From contig NZ_JAGGOJ010000026.1 in assembly GCF_018614575.1 (NCBI RefSeq), forward strand, positions 1 through 64,000: 64,000 nt of DNA. Reading direction: 5' to 3'. How positions within the stretch are numbered: the first letter of the stretch is position 1; each line of letters starts with the position of its first letter. A program made the position numbers and the translations under genes. This DNA comes from Streptomyces sp. ISL-10. Its GTDB lineage: Bacteria; Actinomycetota; Actinomycetes; Streptomycetales; Streptomycetaceae. Under the pieces are notes generated by a model that saw only the letters and a program-made list of their open reading frames with translations, was not told the DNA's origin and ran no database searches. This document shows positions 16,218-25,066 of the stretch, in pieces.

Positions 16218-17807
16218 TCAGGCCTTCTTGATCTCCCAGAAGCGAAAGACGGTCGACGCGTCCAGGGTCCACTCCAGGCCTGTGATGTTGCGGTAGGCCA
16301 CCGCGTACTGCTTGCCCTGCCAGAGCGGCAGGAGGGGCAGTTCCGCCGCGACCAGGTCCTGGAGTTCCCCGAACTGCTGCTCGGTGGCGGCCCGGTCGGC
16401 GACGGCGGCGGTCCGGGGGAGGATCGAGCCGGTGATCCTCTTGTTCTGGTAGTGGTTGCCGAGGACGTTGTCCTGGCCGAAGAAAGGCTGTGTGAAGTTG
16501 TCGGGGTCGGGGTAGTCGGGGATCCAGCCCTTCGCGTAGACGCCGTACTTTCCGGCCGCGATGTCCTTCTCGTACTGCTCGAATCCGACCGACTTGACCG
16601 TCGCATCGAACAGGCCGCTGTCGTTCAGCTGCTGGGCGATCGCCTTGAACTCCTGGTCGGTGGTGGGGCCGTAGCGGCTCGGCGTGGACCAGAGGGTGAG
16701 CTTCACCTTGTCGTTGATGCCGGCGGAGCGCAGTGCCTGCTTCGCCCGCTGCGGCTGCGGCGTGCCGCCGTACAGGTCGAAGTAGGCGGTGTTGTGGCCG
16801 GTGATGCCGGCCGGGACGATCGAGTACAGCGGGGTTGCCGTGGACTGGTGGACGTCCCGGACCAGGGCGTCGCGGTCGATGAGATACGCGATGGCCTTGC
16901 GTACGCCGAGCTTGCCGACGACCGGGTCGTTGAGGTTGAAGACCAGGTGCTGCACCTCTGCGCTGGTGCCCTCGATGACCTCGATCCCCTGGGCGTCGGC
17001 CGACGCCGAGCCCTGGAGCTCGGATATGTCGTCCGCGGGCAGTCCTCGGTAGGCGATGTCGACCCGCCGCTCGCCGAGCGCCGATGCCAGCGCCTTCTGG
17101 TCGCTGTGGAAGAGCTTGAGGGTGATGCCCGAGTTCTGCGCCTTGGCGGTGCCCTGGTAGCCGGAGTTGAGCGAGAAGACCGCCTCGTCCTTGCCGTACG
17201 AGTCGAGCTTGTACGGCCCCGAGCCGACTGCCTTGCCGTCGGTGCGCAGCGCGTCGGCCTCGTACTCACGGTGGTCGACGATGGAGCCGGCGCCCGAGGC
17301 GATCTTGCTCGGGAAGGTGGCGTCGGGGACCTTGAGCTGGAAGACGACCGTCTTCTCGTCCGGCGTCTCGATCTTGTCGATGGTGGAGAGCAGAGGCATG
17401 GGTCCCGCGTCGCTGGCGATCTTCCGCACACGCTCGAAGGAGAACTTCACATCCTCCGACGTCAGACTGTTGCCGTTGCTGAATGTCAGACCGTCGCGCA
17501 GTGTGCAGCGGTAGACCGTGCTGCCGCCCTCGTCGAAGGCGCAGTGCTCGGCCGCCTCCGGCTGTGGGGTGGAGCTGCCCTTGGGGAAGCTGAGCAGCGA
17601 CTGGAAGACGTTGTTGAACAACAGCCAGGAACCAGGGTCGTAGCCTGCCGCCGGATCGGTGGCGAGGACCTCGTCCGACATTCCTATGACCAGCGAGTCG
17701 CTGCCGTCGTAACCGGCACCGCCCGCCTGGTTGCCGCAGCCGCTCAACAGGCCGGCCGCCAGCCCTGCCGCGAGCGGGATGGTCAGCCACTTGTTACGTG
17801 CCTTCAC
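16218..17807 (-). CDS. ABC transporter substrate-binding lipoprotein (family 5, peptide type)
   Basis: The 529-residue lipoprotein has signal peptide LTIPLAAGLAAGLLSGC with the lipidated Cys near residue 24. The body matches SBP_bac_5: DSLVIGMSDEVLATDPA, CTLRDGLTFSNGNSLTSEDVKFSF, GSGPYKLDSY, VRKAIAYLIDRDAL and GWIPDYPDPDNFTQPFFG. It binds peptides, nickel complexes or similar ligands outside the cell. It starts with GTG 17807; AGAGGCACGG lies upstream. There are no adjacent permeases. The preceding small gene (17871-18218) repeats part of this protein's C-terminus. Confidence 0.93.
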   Translation of the reverse strand: MKARNKWLTIPLAAGLAAGLLSGCGNQAGGAGYDGSDSLVIGMSDEVLATDPAAGYDPGSWLLFNNVFQSLLSFPKGSSTPQPEAAEHCAFDEGGSTVYRCTLRDGLTFSNGNSLTSEDVKFSFERVRKIASDAGPMPLLSTIDKIETPDEKTVVFQLKVPDATFPSKIASGAGSIVDHREYEADALRTDGKAVGSGPYKLDSYGKDEAVFSLNSGYQGTAKAQNSGITLKLFHSDQKALASALGERRVDIAYRGLPADDISELQGSASADAQGIEVIEGTSAEVQHLVFNLNDPVVGKLGVRKAIAYLIDRDALVRDVHQSTATPLYSIVPAGITGHNTAYFDLYGGTPQPQRAKQALRSAGINDKVKLTLWSTPSRYGPTTDQEFKAIAQQLNDSGLFDATVKSVGFEQYEKDIAAGKYGVYAKGWIPDYPDPDNFTQPFFGQDNVLGNHYQNKRITGSILPRTAAVADRAATEQQFGELQDLVAAELPLLPLWQGKQYAVAYRNITGLEWTLDASTVFRFWEIKKA

Positions 17808-17870
17808 AGAACCGTGCCTCTGATCTCTTGTGTCATTGGGGCGGCAATGCGCCCCGCCGAATGCTACAAG

Positions 17871-18218
17871 TCAGACGGCTCCCCGGCCCAACTCCCACAG
17901 TGGCAGGTCCGAGCTGGAGTTGAGCGCCCACTCGACGCCGGTGACGCCGTCGCGGGCGGCGACGTGCTGCTTGCCCTGGCACAGGGGAGGCACCGGGAGG
18001 TCGGTGGCGACGATCTCTCGTATCCGCGAGAAGGCCGCCGCAGTGTGGTCCGCCTCGCGCCGGGACAAGCGGGGCCACTCCGCTACCGCGCGGGTGATGC
18101 ACCGGGTTGCCTCCTTGTCGGTCAGGCCGGTGAAGGTGAAGCGGGTCTCGGACAGGTGCGCGCGTAAGGCACCGGCGAGGATCTCGGACTCGCCGGCCGC
18201 CGTCGGTTCGGGGGCCAT
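17871..18218 (-). CDS. Small chimeric protein carrying an SBP_bac_5 C-terminal tail
   Basis: The frame is 115 residues, with GGAG 9 bp upstream of ATG 18218. Residues about 65-115 (RIREIVATDLPVPPLCQGKQ ... TGVEWALNSSSDLPLWEL) align with the last 55 residues of the neighbouring binding protein (LQDLVAAELPLLPLWQGKQ ... TGLEWTLDASTVFRFWEI). The first 60 residues are unrelated to it and unrecognised. It has no signal peptide, so it cannot act as a normal binding protein. It is probably the relic of a tandem binding-protein gene whose N-terminal 85% was deleted and replaced. Expression is possible but function is doubtful. Confidence 0.6.
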   Translation of the reverse strand: MAPEPTAAGESEILAGALRAHLSETRFTFTGLTDKEATRCITRAVAEWPRLSRREADHTAAAFSRIREIVATDLPVPPLCQGKQHVAARDGVTGVEWALNSSSDLPLWELGRGAV

Positions 18219-18532
18219 CGCCGATTCTCCGCCCGCGCAGTGACAACGGCCGGGCATAGCCGCCGAACAGCGGGAACGCGAACGGACGTTATCACTGCCG
18301 GAAGGGGTTTATCCGGCTTCGTCCGCTTCCAGCGGTATGTAGGTGATCAATGATGTGTGAAGTGGCGTTGGGTGATAGGAGGGTCACCCGGCCAACTTCT
18401 TTGTGTCATCTGCCAGTACGGCGGCCAGACAGGGCGGAGGAGACTTTCTGCCACGACCGCGACCCGGCCGCCCTCTGAATCCGGAGGGCCCGGCGTGGGC
18501 AGGTACAGGACGAATCACCGAGGGGGCAGCAC

Positions 18533-19276
18533 GTGAGCGTGCAGCAGTACGACGAGATCGGCGAGGCATTCGAGGGGTTCAAGTCCCTGCCGCTGACGCG
18601 TTACGGGGAGGTGCCGAGTTTCCTGGGCATGGTCGGGGACGTGAGCGGCAAGTCGGTTCTCGACCTGGCGTGCGGCACCGGTTTCTACAGCAGGGAGTTC
18701 AAGCGGCGCGGCGCCACGGATGTCCTCGGTGTCGACATCTCCGTCGAGATGATCGCCGCCGCGCGGACGATCGAGCAGCGTGACCCGCTGGGTGTGCGCT
18801 ACGAGGTCGGTGACGTGGCCGAGCTGCGGCCGCTCGACCGGCGCTTCGGCATCGCGGTGGGAGTGCAGTGCCTCAACTACGCCGAGGACGTCGCGGCGAT
18901 GGAGCGGATGTGCCGCAACATCCACAGGAGCCTCGTGCCGGGTGGAGAGTTCTTCGTACTCGCCCAGAAGCCCGACTACCGGTTCGACTGTCCGTCCCTG
19001 GACAAATACGGGTTCCGCTGCGAGCCGACCGGCGAGGAAAACGAGACGGGTCCGCGGGCGCGGGTCACGGCGCTCCTTGACCCGCAGCCCATCAGCATCG
19101 TCACCGCGGCCCCGCGCCGCGAGGTCTACGAGGAGTGTCTGCGGGCGACCGGGTTCAGTGAGGTGGAGTGGGTTCCGCTGCAGGTGTCCGAAGCCGGCAT
19201 CCGTGAGTTCGGCGGGGCCTTCTGGGCGGACCTCCTCGCGAACCCACCGCTGGAGATGCTGCGCTGTCGTGCCTGA
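18533..19276 (+). CDS. Class I SAM-dependent methyltransferase
   Basis: The 247-residue protein has motif I VLDLACGTGFYSREF (residues about 42-56), motif II VLGVDISVEMI, and motif IV around IAVGVQCLNYAED. It is a stand-alone Rossmann methyltransferase (Methyltransf_11/25 type); the substrate is not predictable. It starts with GTG 18533 after a GGGGG-rich ribosome-binding site (GAGGGGGCAGCAC). The 314 bp before it hold no other gene. Similar enzymes act on small molecules and lipids. It appears monocistronic. Confidence 0.9.
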   Translation: MSVQQYDEIGEAFEGFKSLPLTRYGEVPSFLGMVGDVSGKSVLDLACGTGFYSREFKRRGATDVLGVDISVEMIAAARTIEQRDPLGVRYEVGDVAELRPLDRRFGIAVGVQCLNYAEDVAAMERMCRNIHRSLVPGGEFFVLAQKPDYRFDCPSLDKYGFRCEPTGEENETGPRARVTALLDPQPISIVTAAPRREVYEECLRATGFSEVEWVPLQVSEAGIREFGGAFWADLLANPPLEMLRCRA

Positions 19277-19395
19277 CCGGCCGACGGTCGTGCCGGCTTC
19301 GACCTACTGCGAAAAGGAGTCCTGCTCGCCTGATGACGAGCGTCCTGCTCCGGTCCGAGCCACCGAACGCTTGACCATGACACACGCCCGGACGC

Positions 19396-20151
19396 TTGAA
19401 TGACCACGTGATCGATTGGGCGCGGGTGCTCGACCCCCGCGGGACCGCCGGGCGGGTGCCCGCGCTCCTGGAACAAGTGGAGCGAGATGGAGGCGCCGAG
19501 GCGTGGGAGGAGCTGTGGTACGAGCTCTGTCTTGAAGGTGAGACCGTGGTTCCGGCGAGCTTCGCCGCGCTTCCCCGCCTGGTGGCGCTGGCTCCGGACA
19601 ATCCTGAGGCACTGAACCTAGCCGGATCGATCATGCGCGGGGCCATCCAGCACCACGGCGCCGACGACCTGCTGCTGAAATGCGCCGACGTGGTGGCCCA
19701 ACTCCGGAAGCTTCTGGACCAACGTCTGAAGTCGCGGCCGGCCGGCTACCTGAATGCCTTTCGTCACCTGCTGGCAGCCGACGGGCAGTACCACTGGAGT
19801 GCCGTCCTGGGAGACTTCACGGACGACTTCTACCACCTGTGCTGCCCCCACTGCGAGGTGGAGGTGACCGTCGCCATCGGCGACTACGGGCGCTACTCGG
19901 CGATCCGGGACTGGAATGCCGGAGATATGGAAAGACGCGATCTGAAGCCCGCGTCGCCTGAAGACCTCGCTGGCACCGGACGGTGGATGCATGACACGGC
20001 CGTCCGTGACGGCCAGGACTGGCTCGTCAACGGTCTCACCTACCTTTTCGGACGAGCCGAGTGCCCTCGATGTGCCAGCACATTCGTCATCGCGGCGGAG
20101 TACGCAGCCGCTAACCTCCCGCCTCTCTGTTCGCGGGCCGCGATGGGGTAG
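19396..20151 (+). CDS. Hypothetical protein with CPHC/CPRC zinc-ribbon-like pairs
   Basis: The frame is about 251 residues with consistent coding character: an N-terminal helical part (DWARVLDPRGTAGRVPALLEQVE) and two Cys pairs, CCPHC near 151 and CPRC near 226, that could bind one zinc. TTG 19396 and GTG 19408 are both possible starts; neither has a good ribosome-binding site. Proteins of this type occur beside SMI1/KNR4-type immunity genes in Streptomyces, but I cannot assign a function. Confidence 0.7.
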   Translation: MNDHVIDWARVLDPRGTAGRVPALLEQVERDGGAEAWEELWYELCLEGETVVPASFAALPRLVALAPDNPEALNLAGSIMRGAIQHHGADDLLLKCADVVAQLRKLLDQRLKSRPAGYLNAFRHLLAADGQYHWSAVLGDFTDDFYHLCCPHCEVEVTVAIGDYGRYSAIRDWNAGDMERRDLKPASPEDLAGTGRWMHDTAVRDGQDWLVNGLTYLFGRAECPRCASTFVIAAEYAAANLPPLCSRAAMG

Positions 20152-20339
20152 GGGTCGAGACCGGCTTCCGCGTCGGCGTCGATGCGGGCGGCGAGCACAC
20201 TGGATGGCAGCGGGAGTGGTCAAGGGGGAGCGCCCGGTGCTACGCGCGCGGCCGTGCTGCGGGCCGCACAAGGTCGCAGGTCAGGAAGGACGGGAGTCTT
20301 CGCAGACCGCCAGGAACAGCTGGAGCAAAGCCGCCCTAC

Positions 20340-20430
20340 TGCCGCCTCGACGAGACCGCCCTCTACCCGCGCGTGCTGTCCCCCGCACAGGTGACACAGC
20401 ACCATCGCATCGGCCGTCAGCCAAGAGGCG
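20340..20430 (+). pseudogene. Possible LamG-domain C-terminal fragment
   Basis: A short frame reads RLDETALYPRVLSPAQVTQHH, the typical last strand and helix of a LamG/concanavalin-like domain in secreted Streptomyces proteins. No upstream portion can be joined in frame. The assignment rests on one motif. Confidence 0.35.
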
Positions 20431-20550
20431 GAGTTGTGTCGGTCGAGCCCACTGCGGACGTACGCCTGGCGATCTCGTAGATCGCTCGGTTGATCACTCC
20501 CGTCTCGATCCGGACCACGACGGAACCTGCCGTCCCTCGGTTGTGTTCGC

Positions 20551-20604
20551 CGTGTGCCGTGTGCCGTGTGCCGTGTGCCGTGTGCCGTGTGCCGTGTGCC
20601 GTGT
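20551..20604 (+). repeat. 7-bp tandem repeat, CGTGTGC x7.7
   Basis: Seven exact copies of CGTGTGC plus CGTGT. It is followed at about 20609-20635 by a second micro-array of GGGATGCC/GGGAGCC units. It lies in a gene-poor region between the zinc-ribbon gene and the sdaA fragment. Confidence 0.92.
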
Positions 20605-20914
20605 CGGCCGGGATGCCGGGATGCCGGGAGCCGGGTCCCGGTGCTTGATGTCTCCCGTTGCGTTCGCGTAGGCGTAGGTCACCACTCGTCGACGCCGCGC
20701 AATCCTCGTCGAGCGGCGCTCCGAGGGCGGTGCCGTCCACGAGCCGGAACCGAAACCAGTCGTACAGGCATACGACTCTTCGTGGGATCCACTGATCACC
20801 GGTCCCGAGCGGGGATGGTTGATCACCGTCAGTTGCGCCTGCTCTGCACGACCGCGACCGACCGAGGCCGAGACATGACTGGCACCCAACTGCAGGCCGT
20901 CCACCAGCCGAGAC

Positions 20915-21155
20915 GTGACCTGCGACCCCTGGGCGCCTCATCCAGATCCCCTGCACCGAACGCAACGGCACGGCTTCCGTCGAAGCCGTCACAACGGCGC
21001 GGATGGCGCTGCGCGGCGACGGTCACCACCACGTCTCACTCGACCGGGCCGCCAAGACCATGAAGCAGACCGGCGACGACATGAAGGTCAAGTGCAAGGA
21101 GGCCTCGCGCGGAGGCATCGCAGTCAACGGTGTCGAATGCCGAAGATTGCGCTGA
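20915..21155 (+). pseudogene. sdaA: L-serine dehydratase, C-terminal fragment
   Basis: The frame from 20937 to TGA 21155 reads IQIPCTERNGTASVEAVTTA, then ARMALRGDGHHHVSLDRAAK and MKQTGDDMKVKCKEASRGG. This is the conserved C-terminus of bacterial L-serine ammonia-lyase (the [4Fe-4S] alpha domain), which normally ends VPCIERN ... SLD ... ETGADMKVKYKETARGGLAVN. A frameshift sits at about 20935, just upstream of which TCDP is readable. The rest of the roughly 460-residue enzyme is absent. It is a non-functional relic. Confidence 0.75.
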
Positions 21156-21392
21156 CCACCGCCTGGCAACCGGCGGCGAGGCGGGATCCGGCGCATGCCC
21201 GCCCAGGCCTGTGCACACCTGGGACCAGCTCCACTGCTCGACTTCGCGAGCCAGTCTTTAGACCTGTCGGCCGACCGAAGAGGTCAGGTGTGCACCTCAT
21301 TTGTAGCGTCGATTGCGCGGGTGCCGAACGGTGCCGCATCGGTGCCTGCACAAGTCGGTGAGGCGGGCGGACAGACGAAGGGCAACGAGCTG

Positions 21393-22415
21393 ATGCTCAG
21401 TGAGACGACGTCTAAAGTGACCTGGGGAACGATTTCCGTCGCGGTCTCCTTTGCCTTTGCCGTGTCCGTCTCGGCGCCCTCTCGAGCCCCCTCCTCGAAG
21501 TCTGATTCGCATGCAGCTTCGGCTGCCCCTGCCGTTTCGGCCTCGGCCCCCGCCCACGCTCCCTCGACTTCCCGTTGGACCGGGAAATCGGAAAACGCTG
21601 TGCGGCGGCTCATGGGCGGGGTCATCGAATGCGCCTCCAAGAAACCTCGGCTCGCCCACGCCCTGGCCCGGGACATGGCCCGGGCCCTGGCCGGTCGGTC
21701 CAGCCGGGCGTCCATCGCGCTGTACGACCGGACCACGCGTACTTCCTGCGCGTACCGTGCCGACAAGCACTACGACTCGGCAAGCATCGTCAAGCCGATC
21801 GTCCTGGGCGCTCTGCTTCATGCCAGAGGCGGAGACTTGTCCGAAGAGGAGCAGGATCTCGCGAGGAAAATGATCGTGAACTCGGACAATGAATCGACGT
21901 ACGTGTTGTGGGACATGGTCGGCCCCGACAGTATCCAGGATTTCCTGGACGAGGCCGGAATGACGGATACGACCATCGACGAAGCGGGCTTCATGGGTCT
22001 GACGCAGGTCACCGCGAGGGACCAGGCCACCCTGCTCGAACTGCTCACCGGCGAGGACGATGCGGTCCTGGACGAGGAAGAGCGCGCCTACATTCTCGAA
22101 CTCATGCGGGATGTGCAGGAGGATCAGCGTTGGGGAGCGCCCGCCGGAGCTCCGTCGGATGCCGACGTCCAGGTGAAGAACGGGTGGCTTCAGCGCTCCG
22201 AAGAGAACCTCAGGAACCCCTGGGATCGCGGTGATTGGAAGGTCCACAGCATGAGCGCGATCACCGGCCGCGCGCATGACTACGGCCTCGTGGTCCTGAC
22301 CGAGAACAACCGGGTCCCCGAGGACGAGCATCCGGAAGCGGGATGGGACTACGGCATGGACACGATTGAAAGCGTGGCGCAGGCCGTCCACCGGAACCTG
22401 TACCCAGGCCGGTGA
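21393..22415 (+). CDS. Secreted class A beta-lactamase-like serine hydrolase
   Basis: The 340-residue protein has a signal peptide (TISVAVSFAFAVSVSAPS) and an Ala/Ser/Pro-rich linker. The beta-lactamase fold has Ser131-x-x-Lys134 in YDSASIVKP and an SDN motif in IVNSDNESTY. VKNGW stands where KTG normally occurs. ATG 21393 is preceded by AAGGG; earlier in-frame starts would bury the signal. The KNG variation and the long linker suggest a serine hydrolase or D,D-peptidase relative rather than a true beta-lactamase. It stands alone, with no regulator beside it. Confidence 0.86.
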   Translation: MLSETTSKVTWGTISVAVSFAFAVSVSAPSRAPSSKSDSHAASAAPAVSASAPAHAPSTSRWTGKSENAVRRLMGGVIECASKKPRLAHALARDMARALAGRSSRASIALYDRTTRTSCAYRADKHYDSASIVKPIVLGALLHARGGDLSEEEQDLARKMIVNSDNESTYVLWDMVGPDSIQDFLDEAGMTDTTIDEAGFMGLTQVTARDQATLLELLTGEDDAVLDEEERAYILELMRDVQEDQRWGAPAGAPSDADVQVKNGWLQRSEENLRNPWDRGDWKVHSMSAITGRAHDYGLVVLTENNRVPEDEHPEAGWDYGMDTIESVAQAVHRNLYPGR

Positions 22416-22493
22416 CGCGTGGACGAGCACCACGACTACCTGGTTCGGGAACTGTTCGACGTCGGTGTCCCGTGAGCGCGAAGTTCGAAGAAG

Positions 22494-22982
22494 TTAGGCG
22501 TTCCACCACTGGTCGGTGCCGCAACCGACCTCGAAGTGCCACCAGCCTTCCTCTTGCCCTTGAGTCAGCAGTGCCTTGATGCCGGCGAAGTCCGCGCCTG
22601 CCGGGGCGGTGAAGGCCACCATGGGGAAGTCCTCACTGAAGACCTCGCCTGCGAGACCGAATACTGAAAGGCGCTGGTGCACTGCCTGGGGGCTGCGTCC
22701 CAGGGGGCCGGTGGGGACGGGCACAACGCGAATCGTGCAGTTGCCGGAGGAACTGACTCGCCCGAGAGCCCAGTGGAGCCCGTCGGAGTCGGTCTGGTAG
22801 CGAACTACGTCGCCCTCGGCCACCCCATCCTGCAGGAAGGCGGCGTTCCGCACACGGGCCGTGTCAGCATCGAGCTTCGTCGCCCACAGGCCCTCGGTGT
22901 CTTGCGGCAACCATCCCTCGCGAGGAACGAACCGGAACCAGACCTTGATCGTCTCGACTGTGCTCTCCATGACGGTCATCAT
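22494..22982 (-). CDS. DUF4265 domain-containing protein
   Basis: The protein of about 162 residues contains KVWFRFVPREGWLPQDTEGLWA and DGVAEGDVVRYQTD ... LHWALGRVSSSGNCTIRV, the pattern of DUF4265, whose members often sit beside toxin or immunity genes. It has no signal peptide. ATG 22982, 22979 and 22970 are possible starts, none with a clear ribosome-binding site. It is convergent with the serine hydrolase gene. Function is unknown. Confidence 0.82.
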   Translation of the reverse strand: MMTVMESTVETIKVWFRFVPREGWLPQDTEGLWATKLDADTARVRNAAFLQDGVAEGDVVRYQTDSDGLHWALGRVSSSGNCTIRVVPVPTGPLGRSPQAVHQRLSVFGLAGEVFSEDFPMVAFTAPAGADFAGIKALLTQGQEEGWWHFEVGCGTDQWWNA

Positions 22983-23261
22983 GCGCCGACAATCAACAGC
23001 ACCTCACATCGGGTCTGAACTGAGCGACCATCATCATCCGCCGCCGCCACCGGACAGCCGGAGGTCTGCCCGCGTAGGCGAAAAGCGAGAGCAGATGTCC
23101 GTGGGTTTCGGCGTCACTCGACGTTGGGCCAGCTCTGCAATGTTGCTGAATCCTAGGAACACTCACTGGCCGGTGCCGCCTTCTTCGGTTCGGGAGGGGG
23201 CGACACCAGAACTCGCCGAGATGGGCGACCCCGACCGCCCGGCCGGGGGCGCCGCGCGGAT

Positions 23262-23371
23262 CCGCCCGGGCGGCCCGAGGAGATCGTGCGGTTGGTGGCC
23301 TGGCTGCTGTCCCCGGGGCCTCGTACACCACCGGGGCGGTTCTCAGGGGTCGGTGGCGGCCGCTGAACCCG
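23262..23371 (+). pseudogene. Short-chain dehydrogenase C-terminal fragment
   Basis: One frame reads GRPEEIVRLVAWLLSP and, after a shift, ASYTTGAVLR, ending GGGR and stop. This is the last helix and strand of SDR-family dehydrogenases (EEIA..VAWLLSP.ASYTTG..LRVGGGR). Two frameshifts in about 35 codons and no Rossmann core make this a relic directly upstream of the phospholipase D-like gene. Confidence 0.55.
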
Positions 23372-23392
23372 GCCTGAATAGGGTCACCGTTC

Positions 23393-24723
23393 GTGACGAA
23401 GATCAATCTCGCCCGGACGGCGACCACGACAGCAGCCGCCCTCGTCCTCCTCGGCGCCACTGCCCCGGTGCCCGCGCTCGCGGACGGCGGCACGTCCGCT
23501 CCGGCGGTGACGACCGGTGCCCTGTTCAACGACCCCACCAGCCCCGACCCCGCACGGAGGGACGCAATACCCAACCACCTCGCCCGGCTCATCGACGGCG
23601 CGGTGCCAGGGTCCGACATCAAGATCTCCACGTACGTATTCGGCTCCAGATGGGTGGTGGAGCGGCTCAACGCGGCGCACCTGCGCGGGGTGAACGTCCA
23701 AGTGATCCTGGACAGTGCGACCCGCCGGCACTGGGAGGGTGGACCGGTGTACGACCTGCTCGCCGCCGGGCTCGCGAACAAGCCGGCCGGCTCGGGAGAC
23801 TCCTGGGTGAGGCTGTGCGCCGACAAGCAGGCGTGCCTGGCGAAGACCCGAACCCGGCGGACGGCTGGCCCAGCGTCAACCACAACAAGTTCTACCTGTT
23901 CTCCCGGACCACGGGCAGCGCCACCGCCACCGTGCCGGTGGACAACGTGGTCGTGCAGTCCTCCGCGAACATGACCAGCTGGGACCGGCTGAGGTCCTGG
24001 AACGACGCCTTGACGGTGGCCGACAACCCGGCCCTGTACGGTGCCTACGCCGCCTACTTCGCGCGTCAGGTCGAGGCGCAGGCGGACCCGTCCAAGCAGG
24101 TCTCCGACGTTCTGATGGACACCCAGGCAGGCCGGGCCAAGGCCTATTTCTTCCCCCGGGCGACCACGGACGTCATCGTCAATATCCTCAGCACGGTGGA
24201 CAACCCGGTTGACGGGAAGCCGGCCTGCCACGGCAACGACCCCGGCTACGGCACCACCGACGGGCGCACGGTGATCCGCGTCGCGATGCACGGCATCACC
24301 CGTCCGGAGGTCGCGCAGAAGCTGTGGGAGCTGGACGACGCGGGCTGCTACGTGGACATCGTGTACCGCGACCTCGACGCGTCGGGGACTACGGTCGAGC
24401 AGATACTCAACACGCCAACCCGGTACGGCGGCGTCGCCCTGCACAAGCTGGACGACGCGGCGGGCGGCACGCACACCGCCACCCACACCAAGTACCTGCT
24501 CGTCGAGGGCACCTACAAGGGCTTGAAGAACCAGAAGATCGTGTTCACCGGCAGCCACCCCTACACCAAGTCGGCCCTGATCGGTAACGACGAGGCGCTC
24601 TTGAAGTGGGACGACTCCACGGACCTTGGACACCCCACCGCCTCGGTGTACGACGCCTACCGGGAGAACTTCCGCACCCAGCGCGCGGTCTCCGACGCGC
24701 AGAACACGCAGCCTCAGCCGTAG
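23393..24723 (+). pseudogene. Secreted phospholipase D-like protein, one frameshift
   Basis: GTG 23393 opens a signal peptide (TTTAAALVLLGATAPVPALA) and the first PLD half (ISTYVFGSRWVVERLNAAHL). Near 23839-23841 the frame shifts; the continuation reads GEDPNPADGWPSVNHNKFYL through to TAG 24723. HNK and THTK are the two HKD-type active-site motifs of the superfamily. Restoring one G (CTGGC to CTGGGC) would give about 443 residues, full length for this secreted family. All other features are intact, so the lesion may be recent or a sequencing error. Substrate unknown. Confidence 0.82.
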
Positions 24724-25066
24724 CCGAGACGGCGGGCGCACGAATTCATGGAAGGTGGTGGTCAAGCGAAGGCACGGGGACTCGGGGGATCCATCTCCTC
24801 CGGGTCTCGTGCTTCCGGGGGCCTGACCTCCCGCACTTCCGGCGGCGACTCGTGTGCTTCCGCCGGGCTTCTTGCGCCGGCACCCGGGCGGTCCCGAAGG
24901 GTGGAAGAGGATGCTGTCAGCGCTGAGCGACGGGTGCTCTCATCACAAACAAGGCCAGGGGCTTAGAGAACAAACCAAGTGCTCACCGCAGCCAGTGTGC
25001 TCGATCGGAAGCGGAGGCGGGACGCCAGCGCCCGGCCGCGTCAGGGCGCGTCGCGCCGGAGCGGCC
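24724..25066. other. Intergenic region, no gene seen
   Basis: There are only short frames without starts or family resemblance on either strand. It separates the phospholipase-like gene from the convergent amidase gene. No strong terminator hairpin was found. Confidence 0.5.

Noticed and set aside
16071..18167. Very long plus-strand frame of 698 codons
   Set aside because: It is antisense to the family 5 binding-protein gene, whose lipobox and conserved motifs are clear on the minus strand.
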